Below are positions 1 to 7,087 of a stretch of DNA of 27,259 bases, in pieces. The position numbers were made by a program, and so were the translations under genes. The DNA is from an uncultured Coriobacteriales bacterium (GTDB lineage: Bacteria > Actinomycetota > Coriobacteriia > Coriobacteriales > Eggerthellaceae). The stretch is taken from assembly GCA_946892075.1 (NCBI GenBank), contig CAMPNZ010000015.1:1-27259 (forward strand), read 5' to 3'. Below the pieces are notes generated by a model. It saw nothing but the letters and a program-made list of their open reading frames with translations, did no database searches and was not told where the DNA came from. The stretch's first letter is position 1; every line of letters starts with the position of its first letter.

Positions 1-1
1 T

Positions 2-952
2 ATAGCTGGTGTGAAGATAGATTACGAGCGCTTGTTTGATTGTCTGGATGCCGCGTCAAGCCAATGGACGCCCGCAAACGACATGCAAGCGCGCATCGGA
101 CGCATTGCCGTTATTGCTGATGGCGCGCACAGTTGCGGTGCCACACGCGCGGGGTGCATGTCGGGTTCAGTAGCCGATTTAACGGCGCTGTCGTTTCATG
201 CTGTTAAAAATCTTACAACCGGCGAAGGCGGCGCGCTTACGTGGCGCGCAGGGCTTTTTGATGACGAAGCGCTGTACAACCAGATAATGTTGCTGTCGCT
301 TCACGGGCAAACGAAAGATGCACTGCACAAAAATCAAGCAGGCGCATGGGAATACGACATCATGTTCCCTGGTTGGAAGTGCAATATGCCGGAAACGGCA
401 GCGGCGCTTGGACGCGCGCAGCTGAAACGCTACCCGCAGCTTTTGGCGCGCAGGCGCAGCTTAGTTGCACGTTATGAAACGAATTTTGAGCATGCGGGCT
501 TTGATGCGTCAAAGCTGCAACTTATTCGCCACTATGCGCTTACAACGCATGCTACTGATACAAGCAAAACACCTGATACAGCGCGGTATTTGAGCAACGA
601 AGAAGCCTTCACACTGCGCGAACGTGAAGCGCACGCCAGCGATGGTTTTGCGTCAAGCGGACACTTAATGCTGTGCCGCTTTATGGGGATGTCGCGCGAA
701 TTTTGCAACGAGCTTATCATGCGTTGCGCGCAGGCGGGCATTGCGTGCAATGTGCACTACAAGCCTCTCCCCTTGCTTACTGCGTACAAAAACCTTGGAT
801 TTACGTGCGAAAACTATCCCAATGCCTATGCGCAATACGAAAACGAAATAACGCTTCCGCTTCATACCTTACTCAGCGATGACGACGTCGATTACATCTG
901 CGACGTGGTAAGCACGGCGTATAGAACCATGCAACGCGAGGGGCTGCGCTAA
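2..952 (+). CDS. DegT/DnrJ/EryC1/StrS-family sugar aminotransferase, 5'-truncated by window edge
   Basis: PLP-dependent aminotransferase expected to convert a nucleotide-linked 4-keto sugar to an amino sugar in the cytoplasm. The frame is open to the left edge, so the N-terminus lies outside the window; the GTG at position 11 is an internal valine. Visible are the family's IADGAHSCGA segment, whose Asp contacts PLP, and SFHAVKNLTTGEGGAL, whose Lys forms the internal aldimine. Near the end come the NVHYKPLP and EITLPLH stretches typical of the fold's C-terminal part. Residues around HATDTSKTPDTARYL look like a lineage-specific insertion before the GHLMLCRF strand. The stop is followed after 2 bases by the phosphoglycosyl transferase start, so both are probably one operon making the first sugar of a surface glycan. 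The exact sugar is not readable. Confidence 0.88.
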   Translation: MAGVKIDYERLFDCLDAASSQWTPANDMQARIGRIAVIADGAHSCGATRAGCMSGSVADLTALSFHAVKNLTTGEGGALTWRAGLFDDEALYNQIMLLSLHGQTKDALHKNQAGAWEYDIMFPGWKCNMPETAAALGRAQLKRYPQLLARRRSLVARYETNFEHAGFDASKLQLIRHYALTTHATDTSKTPDTARYLSNEEAFTLREREAHASDGFASSGHLMLCRFMGMSREFCNELIMRCAQAGIACNVHYKPLPLLTAYKNLGFTCENYPNAYAQYENEITLPLHTLLSDDDVDYICDVVSTAYRTMQREGLR

Positions 953-954
953 CG

Positions 955-1617
955 ATGTATCAACACCTTGTAAAGCGCGTGCTTGATATTGTATTCAGCC
1001 TGCTTATGATGCCTTTGGTGGCACTGGTGGTGCTGGTGTGTGGCGTGTTTATCAAGCTTGAGGACGGCGGCAGCATCTTTTATAACGCACCGCGCGTTGG
1101 CAAAAACGGACGCCCGTTCACCATGTATAAGTTAAGGTCGATGAAAATTAACGCTCCCGACTTGGTTATGGAGGACGGCTCAACGTATAACAGCAGTTCA
1201 GACCCGCGTATGACGCGCATCGGCGCCTTTATGCGCAAAACATCGCTTGATGAATTTCCCCAGTTCGTGAATGTGTTGCAAGGAACAATGAGCGTTATTG
1301 GGCCGCGCCCCGATCTTGCGCGCGAAGTGCAGCTGTATCGCGGCAACGAAGCGCAAAAATTAAACGTGCTACCAGGCATTACCGGCTATGCTGCGGTGTA
1401 TGGGCGCAATGCGCTGGCGTGGCGCGAGCGTCTGAAACTTGACGTGTACTACGTAGAGCACCAATCCTTTGCGCTTGACGTGCGTATTTTCCTGAAAACG
1501 TTCACGGCTATTGCGGCGCAGGAAGGCATCTATGCGCAAAGCAATCAGCAGCCTATATCATCGCAAAGCGATACCCTTAACGCTGACAAACCGCATAAAC
1601 CGCACAAGAAGCGTTAA
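955..1617 (+). CDS. Bacterial sugar transferase (monotopic phosphoglycosyl transferase)
   Basis: Transfers a sugar-1-phosphate from a UDP-sugar to undecaprenyl phosphate at the inner face of the membrane, starting a surface glycan. The 220-residue protein begins with the KRVLDIVFSL re-entrant membrane helix (about residues 8-34). It has the YKLRSM motif near 58-63, the catalytic Asp-Glu pair in TSLDEFPQ (D99, E100), VIGPRP near 114-119 and LPGITGYAAVYGRN. This is the compact PglC-like catalytic core without the long N-terminal membrane domain of WbaP. The tail after about residue 200 (QPISSQSDTLNADKPHKPHKKR, charged and His/Lys-rich at its end) is outside the family core. It follows the aminotransferase by 2 bases, which suggests the amino sugar made by that enzyme may be the one transferred; that pairing is inference. 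Confidence 0.9.
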   Translation: MYQHLVKRVLDIVFSLLMMPLVALVVLVCGVFIKLEDGGSIFYNAPRVGKNGRPFTMYKLRSMKINAPDLVMEDGSTYNSSSDPRMTRIGAFMRKTSLDEFPQFVNVLQGTMSVIGPRPDLAREVQLYRGNEAQKLNVLPGITGYAAVYGRNALAWRERLKLDVYYVEHQSFALDVRIFLKTFTAIAAQEGIYAQSNQQPISSQSDTLNADKPHKPHKKR

Positions 1618-1628
1618 CAGATTGCACG

Positions 1629-1657
1629 TTTTCACGCGCCGCTAAGTAAGCTACAAT
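1629..1657 (+). promoter_or_regulatory. Candidate promoter before the ABC exporter genes
   Basis: TTTTCA at 1629-1634 and TACAAT at 1652-1657 are separated by 17 bases, in the 73-base gap between the sugar transferase and the Wzm-like permease. The -10 fits well and the -35 matches the consensus at four of six positions. Confidence 0.35.
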
Positions 1658-1690
1658 AGCGTTAATGTTTTTAAGGAAGAAAGATACGGA

Positions 1691-2533
1691 ATGACACATA
1701 CCCCAGCTACCAACTTTGCCGCTCAAACAAGCGGCGATGAACTCAAGGCGCGCAAGGCAACGTCGCCCCGTTCTTGGCAACATAATTGGTTTGTGCTCAC
1801 ATCGCTTGTCAGCAAAGACTTCAAGCTGAAATACCGCCGCTCGCTGCTGGGCGTGTTGTGGAGCGTTCTTAATCCTTTGCTTATGATGGTGGTGCTGGCA
1901 GCCGTTTTTTCCTACATGTTTCGCTTTAGCATCCAAAACTACCCGCTGTACTTAATTTTAGGAACCGTGTGGTTTGATTTTATGAGCCGCGCCACGTCAT
2001 CGGCCATGAGCTCGATTATCGAATCGCAATCGCTTATCAAAAAGATACGCATCGAGAAAATGCTCTTCCCCATTGAAAAAGTATTTTTTGAGCTGGTAAA
2101 CACTGCAATTTCGCTGGTTGCGGTTATTGCGGTTATGGTGTATTACCACGTGTTTCCAACGCCCTGGGCGCTGGTGTGCTTGCCGTTTGTACTGCTGTGC
2201 ACGTTCATTTTTTCGGTTGGCATCGGGCTTATTCTGTCGGCGCTGTCGGTATTTTTCCGCGACGTCATGCACCTGTGGGGCGTTGTTATTACCGCGTGGA
2301 CCTACCTCACCCCCATCTTTTACCCCGTTGACATGCTTGATAGCTGGATGAAAGCGGTTATGCAATTCAACCCGATGTATCACTTCATCAACTACCTGCG
2401 CAGCATTATGATGTGGAACACGAACCCGGGACTACTCGAAAGCGCCGTGTGTTTAGGGATGGCGCTGGTTGTTTTTGCAGTAGGAATGTTTATTTTTAGA
2501 CGCACAGAAAAGAAATTCATCTTGTACATTTAA
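1691..2533 (+). CDS. ABC-2 type polysaccharide exporter permease (Wzm/TagG-like)
   Basis: Membrane half of an ABC exporter that moves a lipid-linked polysaccharide (O-antigen or teichoic-acid type) to the outer face of the cytoplasmic membrane. The 280-residue length and the pattern of about six hydrophobic segments after residue 50 fit the family. The FKLKYRRSLLGVLWSVLNPL signature sits just before the first membrane helix, and TYLTPIFYPVDML with MYHFINYLRSIM near the C-terminus is also characteristic. The first 35 residues are a low-complexity cytoplasmic stretch. AAGGAAG lies about 10 bases before the ATG. The matching ATPase is 68 bases downstream, so the two genes form the transporter. 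Confidence 0.92.
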   Translation: MTHTPATNFAAQTSGDELKARKATSPRSWQHNWFVLTSLVSKDFKLKYRRSLLGVLWSVLNPLLMMVVLAAVFSYMFRFSIQNYPLYLILGTVWFDFMSRATSSAMSSIIESQSLIKKIRIEKMLFPIEKVFFELVNTAISLVAVIAVMVYYHVFPTPWALVCLPFVLLCTFIFSVGIGLILSALSVFFRDVMHLWGVVITAWTYLTPIFYPVDMLDSWMKAVMQFNPMYHFINYLRSIMMWNTNPGLLESAVCLGMALVVFAVGMFIFRRTEKKFILYI

Positions 2534-2554
2534 CGAACAAACTGGATGAACAGA

Positions 2555-2577
2555 CGTGCTTATGCCACATAAGCACG
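2555..2577. repeat. Perfect 9-bp inverted repeat between the exporter permease and ATPase genes
   Basis: CGTGCTTAT (2555-2563) and ATAAGCACG (2569-2577) pair perfectly around the 5-base loop GCCAC. No T-run follows, so it is not a classical terminator. It ends about 25 bases before the ATPase start and could stabilise the upstream message or tune the subunit ratio. Confidence 0.6.
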
Positions 2578-2601
2578 CACGATGTAAGGGCATATACCAT
2601 T

Positions 2602-3510
2602 ATGACACTACATACTACTCAGACAAGTAACCATGACGGCGCCGAACAAGCGAACGAACAGGTAGCCGTGCAAGCGGGTAAACAAGACGGTGAACAAACC
2701 GCCACACAGGTTGCCCCGCAAACAGGCCAGGAAGCGGCACCCGCGCCCGCACCCAGCGCGCAGCAGCCCATCATTGAAATCGACGATGTGTCGATGATCT
2801 TCAACATCGCAAGCGAGCAGTTGAACAGCCTTAAAGAGTACTTCATCAAAATTGCAAAACGCGAGCTGTTCTTTAAGGAATTCAAGGCGCTTGAGCACAT
2901 CAGCATGAAGATTATGCCTGGTGACGTCTATGGTATCGTGGGAACGAACGGATCAGGAAAATCGACGCTGCTGAAAATTATTGCGGGCGTGCTAGAGCCA
3001 AGCAAAGGCAGCGTTCGTATTCACGGGACCATCGCTCCGCTTATTGAGCTGGGTGCGGGCTTCGATATGGAGCTTACGGCGCGCGAGAACATTTTCCTCA
3101 ACGGCTCACTTCTAGGTTACAGCAAGCAATTCATAGAGGAGCGCTTCAACGACATTGTCGATTTTGCTGAAGTGCACGATTTTCTTGATATGCCCATGAA
3201 AAACTACTCGTCAGGTATGGTTGCGCGCGTTGCGTTTTCGGTTGCAACGGCTACGATTCCCGATATTTTGGTGGTTGACGAGGCGCTTTCGGTTGGCGAC
3301 TTCCTGTTTCAAGAAAAATGCGAGCGGCGCATTAACGACCTTGTTGCGAACCACAACACAACCTTGCTGTTTGTTTCACACTCAATTGAGCAGGTGGAAC
3401 GCGTGTGCAAGAAAGCCGTGTGGATAGAAAAAGGCCATATGCGCATGGACGGAAACGTCGATGAGGTGTGCAAAGCGTATCGTGCGCTTGATGGAGCTGG
3501 GCATGAATAA
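2602..3510 (+). CDS. Polysaccharide ABC exporter ATPase (Wzt/TagH-like)
   Basis: Powers export of the lipid-linked glycan with the permease encoded just upstream. The ABC core begins near residue 57. Motifs are Walker A GTNGSGKST (114-122), a degenerate signature YSSGM (202-206) typical of this subfamily, Walker B ILVVDEALSVGD (222-233) and the H-loop His260. The MIFNIASEQLNSLKEYF stretch before the core is the usual amphipathic gate-helix region. Residues 7-56 are an unusual Gln/Ala/Pro-rich extension. The protein stops at 302 residues with no C-terminal carbohydrate-binding domain of the Wzt-O9a kind. That suggests no chain-terminus recognition by this subunit (inference). The downstream glycosyltransferase start overlaps the stop by 8 bases. 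Confidence 0.92.
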   Translation: MTLHTTQTSNHDGAEQANEQVAVQAGKQDGEQTATQVAPQTGQEAAPAPAPSAQQPIIEIDDVSMIFNIASEQLNSLKEYFIKIAKRELFFKEFKALEHISMKIMPGDVYGIVGTNGSGKSTLLKIIAGVLEPSKGSVRIHGTIAPLIELGAGFDMELTARENIFLNGSLLGYSKQFIEERFNDIVDFAEVHDFLDMPMKNYSSGMVARVAFSVATATIPDILVVDEALSVGDFLFQEKCERRINDLVANHNTTLLFVSHSIEQVERVCKKAVWIEKGHMRMDGNVDEVCKAYRALDGAGHE

Positions 3511-4687
3511 GCAAGAACTGGTAAGCATTATCGTTCCCATTTACAACGCAGAAACAACGCTTGAACAGGCCTTATCAAGCATCGAACAGCAAAGCTACCC
3601 CCATTTTGAAGCGCTGTGTGTAAACGATGGATCGACGGATAACTCGCAGCGTATCATTGATGCTTGGTGTACGCGTGACGCGCGGTTTAAGGCAATTACG
3701 AAGGAAAACGGTGGCTATGGCAGCGCGTGCAATTGCGGTTTGCAGCGTGCGCAGGGCACGTGGATAGGCATTCTTGAGCCTGATGATTGGTACGATGCGC
3801 ACTTTCTTGAACACGTGCTTGCGCTGCAGGATTGTGAACAGGAACACCAGGTGGCGCAAGGCGTGGCGCAGGGAGAGTCACAAAACACAGCGCACAACGC
3901 AGAACGCGACGCAGCACACAACGCAGCGCGCGACGACATCTTGAAAGCGGCTTACTGGCGCGTAACGCAGCCCGATACCAGCGAGCAGGCAATTCTTGCG
4001 TGTTCGTATCGCAAGCGCGTTCACGTGAAACAGCAGCCGTTCACAATATATGACAGCGGCGCAACCGAGCTGCTGAATCATCATCCAAGTATTTGGTCGG
4101 CGCTCTATCGGCGCGCGTTTTTGCAAGAAAATGCCATCACCTTTCCAGAAATACCAGGTGCAGGCTGGGCAGATAATCCATTTTTGTTTGAAACGTTTCT
4201 TGCGGCAAAGCGCATTCGATATTGCGACGAGCCGCTGTATTTTTATCGGGAAGAAACCGAGGCCAAAACGCGCTCGTTTGCGCAGAACAGCCCCTTTATT
4301 CCGCTTGATAGACTGCGTGACATTTTCGCCATTCTTACGAAGCGCAACGAAAAAAATTACGCCGTGTTGTGTTCGGTGTATCATCGCGTGTTTTTCTATA
4401 TTGCAGGCTTGTGCACGTATAACAATATCTCCGAAAACAAGCGCCTGAAGTGCGCCATTACCGATATTTTCAAGAAGCTGCACCCGGCGATTGTGTTTTC
4501 GATTGACTCCATTGAGCCGCGCTATTTGAAGCTGTATTGCGAACTGACTGGCGAGGATGCCGCGCGCATTCACTACGGGCGCTATCTGGTGTATTTACTG
4601 CGCGAAAGCGTGTATAGTGCGCGCAACATCGGTATTAAAGTAACGATGAAGCGCGCGTTTGCGTTTCTGCATAAGCGTTCGAAGTAG
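3503..4687 (+). CDS. Family 2 glycosyltransferase with a low-complexity insertion
   Basis: GT-A fold enzyme that adds a sugar from a nucleotide donor to the growing surface glycan. An earlier ATG at 3461 is open in frame, but 3503 is preferred. It lies about 7 bases after GGAG, overlaps the ATPase stop by 8 bases, and starts the protein directly before the family's VSIIVPIYN strand. In the 394-residue protein NDGSTD is at 41-46, NGGYGSACNCGL at 69-80 and the metal-binding EPDDWYD at 92-98. Residues 111-145 (HQVAQGVAQGE, NAERDAAHNAARDD) are a repetitive Gln/Ala/Asn/His/Asp insertion between the catalytic core and the acceptor-side domain, which resumes near WSALYRRAFL. The sugar specificity cannot be read. 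Confidence 0.88.
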   Translation: MNKQELVSIIVPIYNAETTLEQALSSIEQQSYPHFEALCVNDGSTDNSQRIIDAWCTRDARFKAITKENGGYGSACNCGLQRAQGTWIGILEPDDWYDAHFLEHVLALQDCEQEHQVAQGVAQGESQNTAHNAERDAAHNAARDDILKAAYWRVTQPDTSEQAILACSYRKRVHVKQQPFTIYDSGATELLNHHPSIWSALYRRAFLQENAITFPEIPGAGWADNPFLFETFLAAKRIRYCDEPLYFYREETEAKTRSFAQNSPFIPLDRLRDIFAILTKRNEKNYAVLCSVYHRVFFYIAGLCTYNNISENKRLKCAITDIFKKLHPAIVFSIDSIEPRYLKLYCELTGEDAARIHYGRYLVYLLRESVYSARNIGIKVTMKRAFAFLHKRSK

Positions 4688-4797
4688 GTGCGCATCGCCG
4701 CGTGCGAACACTGCGCTGCAGGGGTCACGGGGCGCGACCTGTTCCCCACCGCACGGGCAACCCGCACACGAACGCTGCGCGGCGCATGGTGACGCTG

Positions 4798-6174
4798 TTA
4801 GTTGGTGTCGATAAGCAGCGCACGTGGGCTTTTCCGCATAAACGTAAGGCACGCCACCAAAAGCGCAAGCACCAAAACAGCACTCATGAACAGCAGCACG
4901 CCCGCTACCATGTGTGCGTCAAGCGAAATGCTTAAACTGTCAAGCGTTTTGTTGAAGCCATCGGCCTCGGCGCCTGCTCCCAAACCACTTGCCTGCCCCG
5001 CTTTCTGTAAACTGCGAGCAATCGATCCGCTTATGCGTGCTACCAGGGCATTTCCAAGAATTTGACCGCTGGCATGCGCGCAGAAAAACGCCACAATAAA
5101 CGCTGGAACGCTTACCATCAAAAGCTCGCACAAAAACTGCGCGCACACGTACACCTTCGATTTACCAACCGAAAGCAGCACCGCAATTTCGTGGCGGCGC
5201 GCGTTAATCCACAAGAACAACAGCAACGCAACCACAATGCCTGCAAACGCAAGCGAGCCATACCATACTCCCGTCGTAAGCTTAAAAAGGGTTTGTATCG
5301 ATTGCTGAAGTGCCGGGTAGTTGTCTGCGCTTTTCACAAGTTGGTACGCGTTCCAGTTGTTGTTCAGGCGCTTCAGCTCTTTCAGCACGTCATCGATGTT
5401 TTTCTGCGCAGGAACGCTAAACGTTGCGTCCTGATACAGCGCGGTGTCTTCGGTGTATCCGTACACGCGCGCGGCTGTGTGCACATCGGTGACCAGCGTG
5501 TTTTCATACAGCTCTTGAGCGGCGCTGACCGCCTGCGCATTATGGCCGTCGAACAGCCCTTTTACACGAACCGTAAAACGCTCATGCGCGCCTTTTTCGT
5601 TATCGGCGTCGTATTTGTTTGACGCAAGCGTGATGGTGTCGCCCACGTGAACATTATTTTGTGCTGCAAGATCTTTGTGCATAAGCACCTGATAGCTATC
5701 GGATGCATTCAAATGCTGACCTTCTACCAGGCGAAACGCACCTGTCGCAAATTTCGTTTCCTTCGATGAGTCGTTCACGCCCGTAAGCATAACGGCACGT
5801 CCAAAGCGCGCTGCCCGCGTTGCGTCGACGCGCGCTTTCGTTTGCGGCGTTTCCACAATCGACATGTCAACAAGGTCGGCAACGCTATTGATGCGCTTCG
5901 TTACCTGCTGCGCCAGCTGTGAGCGATTGATTTTCGCAATGTCTTGCCCGCGCACATTACCGCCGCCACGTGCGGTTCCTTGATTGACGCGGCGGTTTAT
6001 CTCCATCGTGAAACTGTTCGTGAGCGCGCCATAGGTTTCTGTTTGCGCTTTCAGGGTTGCTTGTTGAACGGCAACGCTTAGCAGGGCAAGGGTTGTGCTA
6101 ACCAGCACCACCAGCGCAATAATGGCTGATTTCAGCGGTTTTCGTGTAATGGCAGCAAATGCAGTGCGTAGCAT
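4798..6174 (-). CDS. vex3: FtsX/MacB-type ABC permease, Vex3 homologue
   Basis: Membrane permease of a permease-ATPase-permease exporter. The 458-residue protein has an N-terminal membrane helix (about 15-37), a large extracellular domain, and three C-terminal helices, the first near WYGSLAFAGIVVALLLFLWI. Several stretches closely match what I recall of pneumococcal Vex3 (459 residues): EINRRVNQGTARGGGNVRG, TGVNDSSKETKF, YDADNEKGAHE, GLFDGHNAQAV, QELYENTLVTDVHTAARVYG and VKSADNYPALQQSI. The similarity extends through the extracellular domain, so this is more specific than generic membership of the FtsX family. AAAGGA lies 6 bases before the ATG. The gene follows the ATPase by 30 bases and ends 110 bases from the convergent glycosyltransferase. 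The exported substrate is unknown. Confidence 0.88.
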   Translation of the reverse strand: MLRTAFAAITRKPLKSAIIALVVLVSTTLALLSVAVQQATLKAQTETYGALTNSFTMEINRRVNQGTARGGGNVRGQDIAKINRSQLAQQVTKRINSVADLVDMSIVETPQTKARVDATRAARFGRAVMLTGVNDSSKETKFATGAFRLVEGQHLNASDSYQVLMHKDLAAQNNVHVGDTITLASNKYDADNEKGAHERFTVRVKGLFDGHNAQAVSAAQELYENTLVTDVHTAARVYGYTEDTALYQDATFSVPAQKNIDDVLKELKRLNNNWNAYQLVKSADNYPALQQSIQTLFKLTTGVWYGSLAFAGIVVALLLFLWINARRHEIAVLLSVGKSKVYVCAQFLCELLMVSVPAFIVAFFCAHASGQILGNALVARISGSIARSLQKAGQASGLGAGAEADGFNKTLDSLSISLDAHMVAGVLLFMSAVLVLALLVACLTFMRKSPRALLIDTN

Positions 6175-6204
6175 ACGACATCCTTTCTAGCGTAAACGGA
6201 GCTG

Positions 6205-6948
6205 CTATAAGCGCTGGCGGGACGAAGCTTCGTCGTGGGTCGGGCGGTCACAGGGCGTAGGTTCGCTGGTGGAGTGCCCAAAACGGGAACGCTTGGCGCT
6301 TGAACGTTCGCAAGGCTCACACTCGCAAAGCTGCTTGTTGCGCAATTCAACAACCACATCCGCCATCTTCGCAAGATCGGTGCTGTGCGTTACCACAATG
6401 ACGCATTTATTGCTTGTAGCTGCGCGTTCTTTCAAAATGTGCATGATGTCAAGCGCTGTTTGCTCGTCCAAATTCCCCGTTGGTTCGTCGGCCAAAATAA
6501 CGGGAGCTTTACTTGCAAGCGCACGTGCAATCGCCACACGCTGCTGCTGGCCGCCCGAAAGCTTCAGCACATTGCGCGAACTATGCTGCTCCTCAAGCCC
6601 TAAATCGAGCAAGATATCGGCGCTGGCGTGCTTGTTTACCAGGCGAATGTTTTCAAGCGGCGTAAGATAGTCAATGAGGTTGTAATTTTGAAACACCAGC
6701 GCAATGTGATCGCGGCGATGCGTGTGCAAACGCTGCGCATTCAGGGGCTCGTCTTCAAAAAGAATAGCTCCTGAACTGGGCGTATCTAAGCCTGCCAGAA
6801 GCGATAGCAAAGTCGATTTACCGGCGCCCGATTTCCCAAGCAGCGCATAAAAGGTGCCGCGCTCGAAGGAATAATTCACGTGAGAGAGCGTTTCGCGCGT
6901 TGCATTGCGGTATTGGTACGAAACGTCACGTAATGCTAAAACTGACAT
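6205..6948 (-). CDS. vex2: ABC transporter ATPase, Vex2/LolD/MacB type
   Basis: Cytoplasmic ATPase serving the two flanking permeases. Motifs: Walker A GKSGAGKST (about 38-46), Q-loop in FQNYNLIDYL, signature LSGGQQQRVAIARA from residue 130, Walker B VILADEPTGNLD (150-161) and switch His in VVTHSTDLAKMADVV. The ABC core ends near residue 208. The last 40 or so residues (EPCERSSAKRSRFGHS and on) are a charged low-complexity tail beyond the usual length of about 215-220. AAGGAG stands 5 bases before the ATG. An out-of-frame nine-codon ORF (6936-6965) runs across this start, the last member of a chain of tiny ORFs in the leader. The order permease-ATPase-permease is that of vex1-vex2-vex3. Confidence 0.88.
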   Translation of the reverse strand: MSVLALRDVSYQYRNATRETLSHVNYSFERGTFYALLGKSGAGKSTLLSLLAGLDTPSSGAILFEDEPLNAQRLHTHRRDHIALVFQNYNLIDYLTPLENIRLVNKHASADILLDLGLEEQHSSRNVLKLSGGQQQRVAIARALASKAPVILADEPTGNLDEQTALDIMHILKERAATSNKCVIVVTHSTDLAKMADVVVELRNKQLCECEPCERSSAKRSRFGHSTSEPTPCDRPTHDEASSRQRL

Positions 6949-7033
6949 TGAAGCTCCTTTTTCATCGTTTCCGTTGGTTCATTGTTTCCGTTGGTTCATT
7001 GTTTCCGTTGGTTCATTGTTTCCGTTGGTTCAT
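6936..7033 (-). other. Chain of overlapping micro-ORFs in the vex2 leader
   Basis: Read on the minus strand, each 17-bp repeat unit carries an ATG, and the frame from it ends in a TGA overlapping the next ATG as ATGA. Three identical ORFs encode MNQRKQ (7013-7033, 6996-7016, 6979-6999). The fourth encodes MNQRKR (6962-6982). A fifth, MKKELQCQF (6936-6965), reads through the ribosome-binding site of vex2 and across its ATG in another frame. The unit length follows from the arrangement: 21 bases per ORF minus a 4-base overlap is 17. Only weak GGA-type binding sites precede the micro-starts. Translation is unproven. Confidence 0.5.
6961..7033. repeat. 17-bp tandem repeat, 4.3 copies
   Basis: Four copies of TTCATTGTTTCCGTTGG (plus strand) at 6961-6977, 6978-6994, 6995-7011 and 7012-7028, followed by the partial unit TTCAT. 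Only the first copy differs, with C for T at position 6966. The array fills most of the gap between the first permease stop and the ATPase ribosome-binding site. Copy number could change by strand slippage. Confidence 0.95.
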
Positions 7034-7087
7034 AGGTGCTGCGATTTCCTTCGTATAAGCCCTCCAAACTGCTGTTCAGCTGCGCTA

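Noticed and set aside
3878..4573. 231-codon minus-strand open frame
   Set aside because: Opposite the glycosyltransferase and made partly of its low-complexity insertion.
5062..5622. 186-codon plus-strand open frame
   Set aside because: Antisense to the vex3-like permease, rich in Arg/His/Lys as expected of a shadow frame, no family character.
6961..7033. Short CRISPR-like array
   Set aside because: Units are contiguous with no spacers, so it is a simple tandem repeat.
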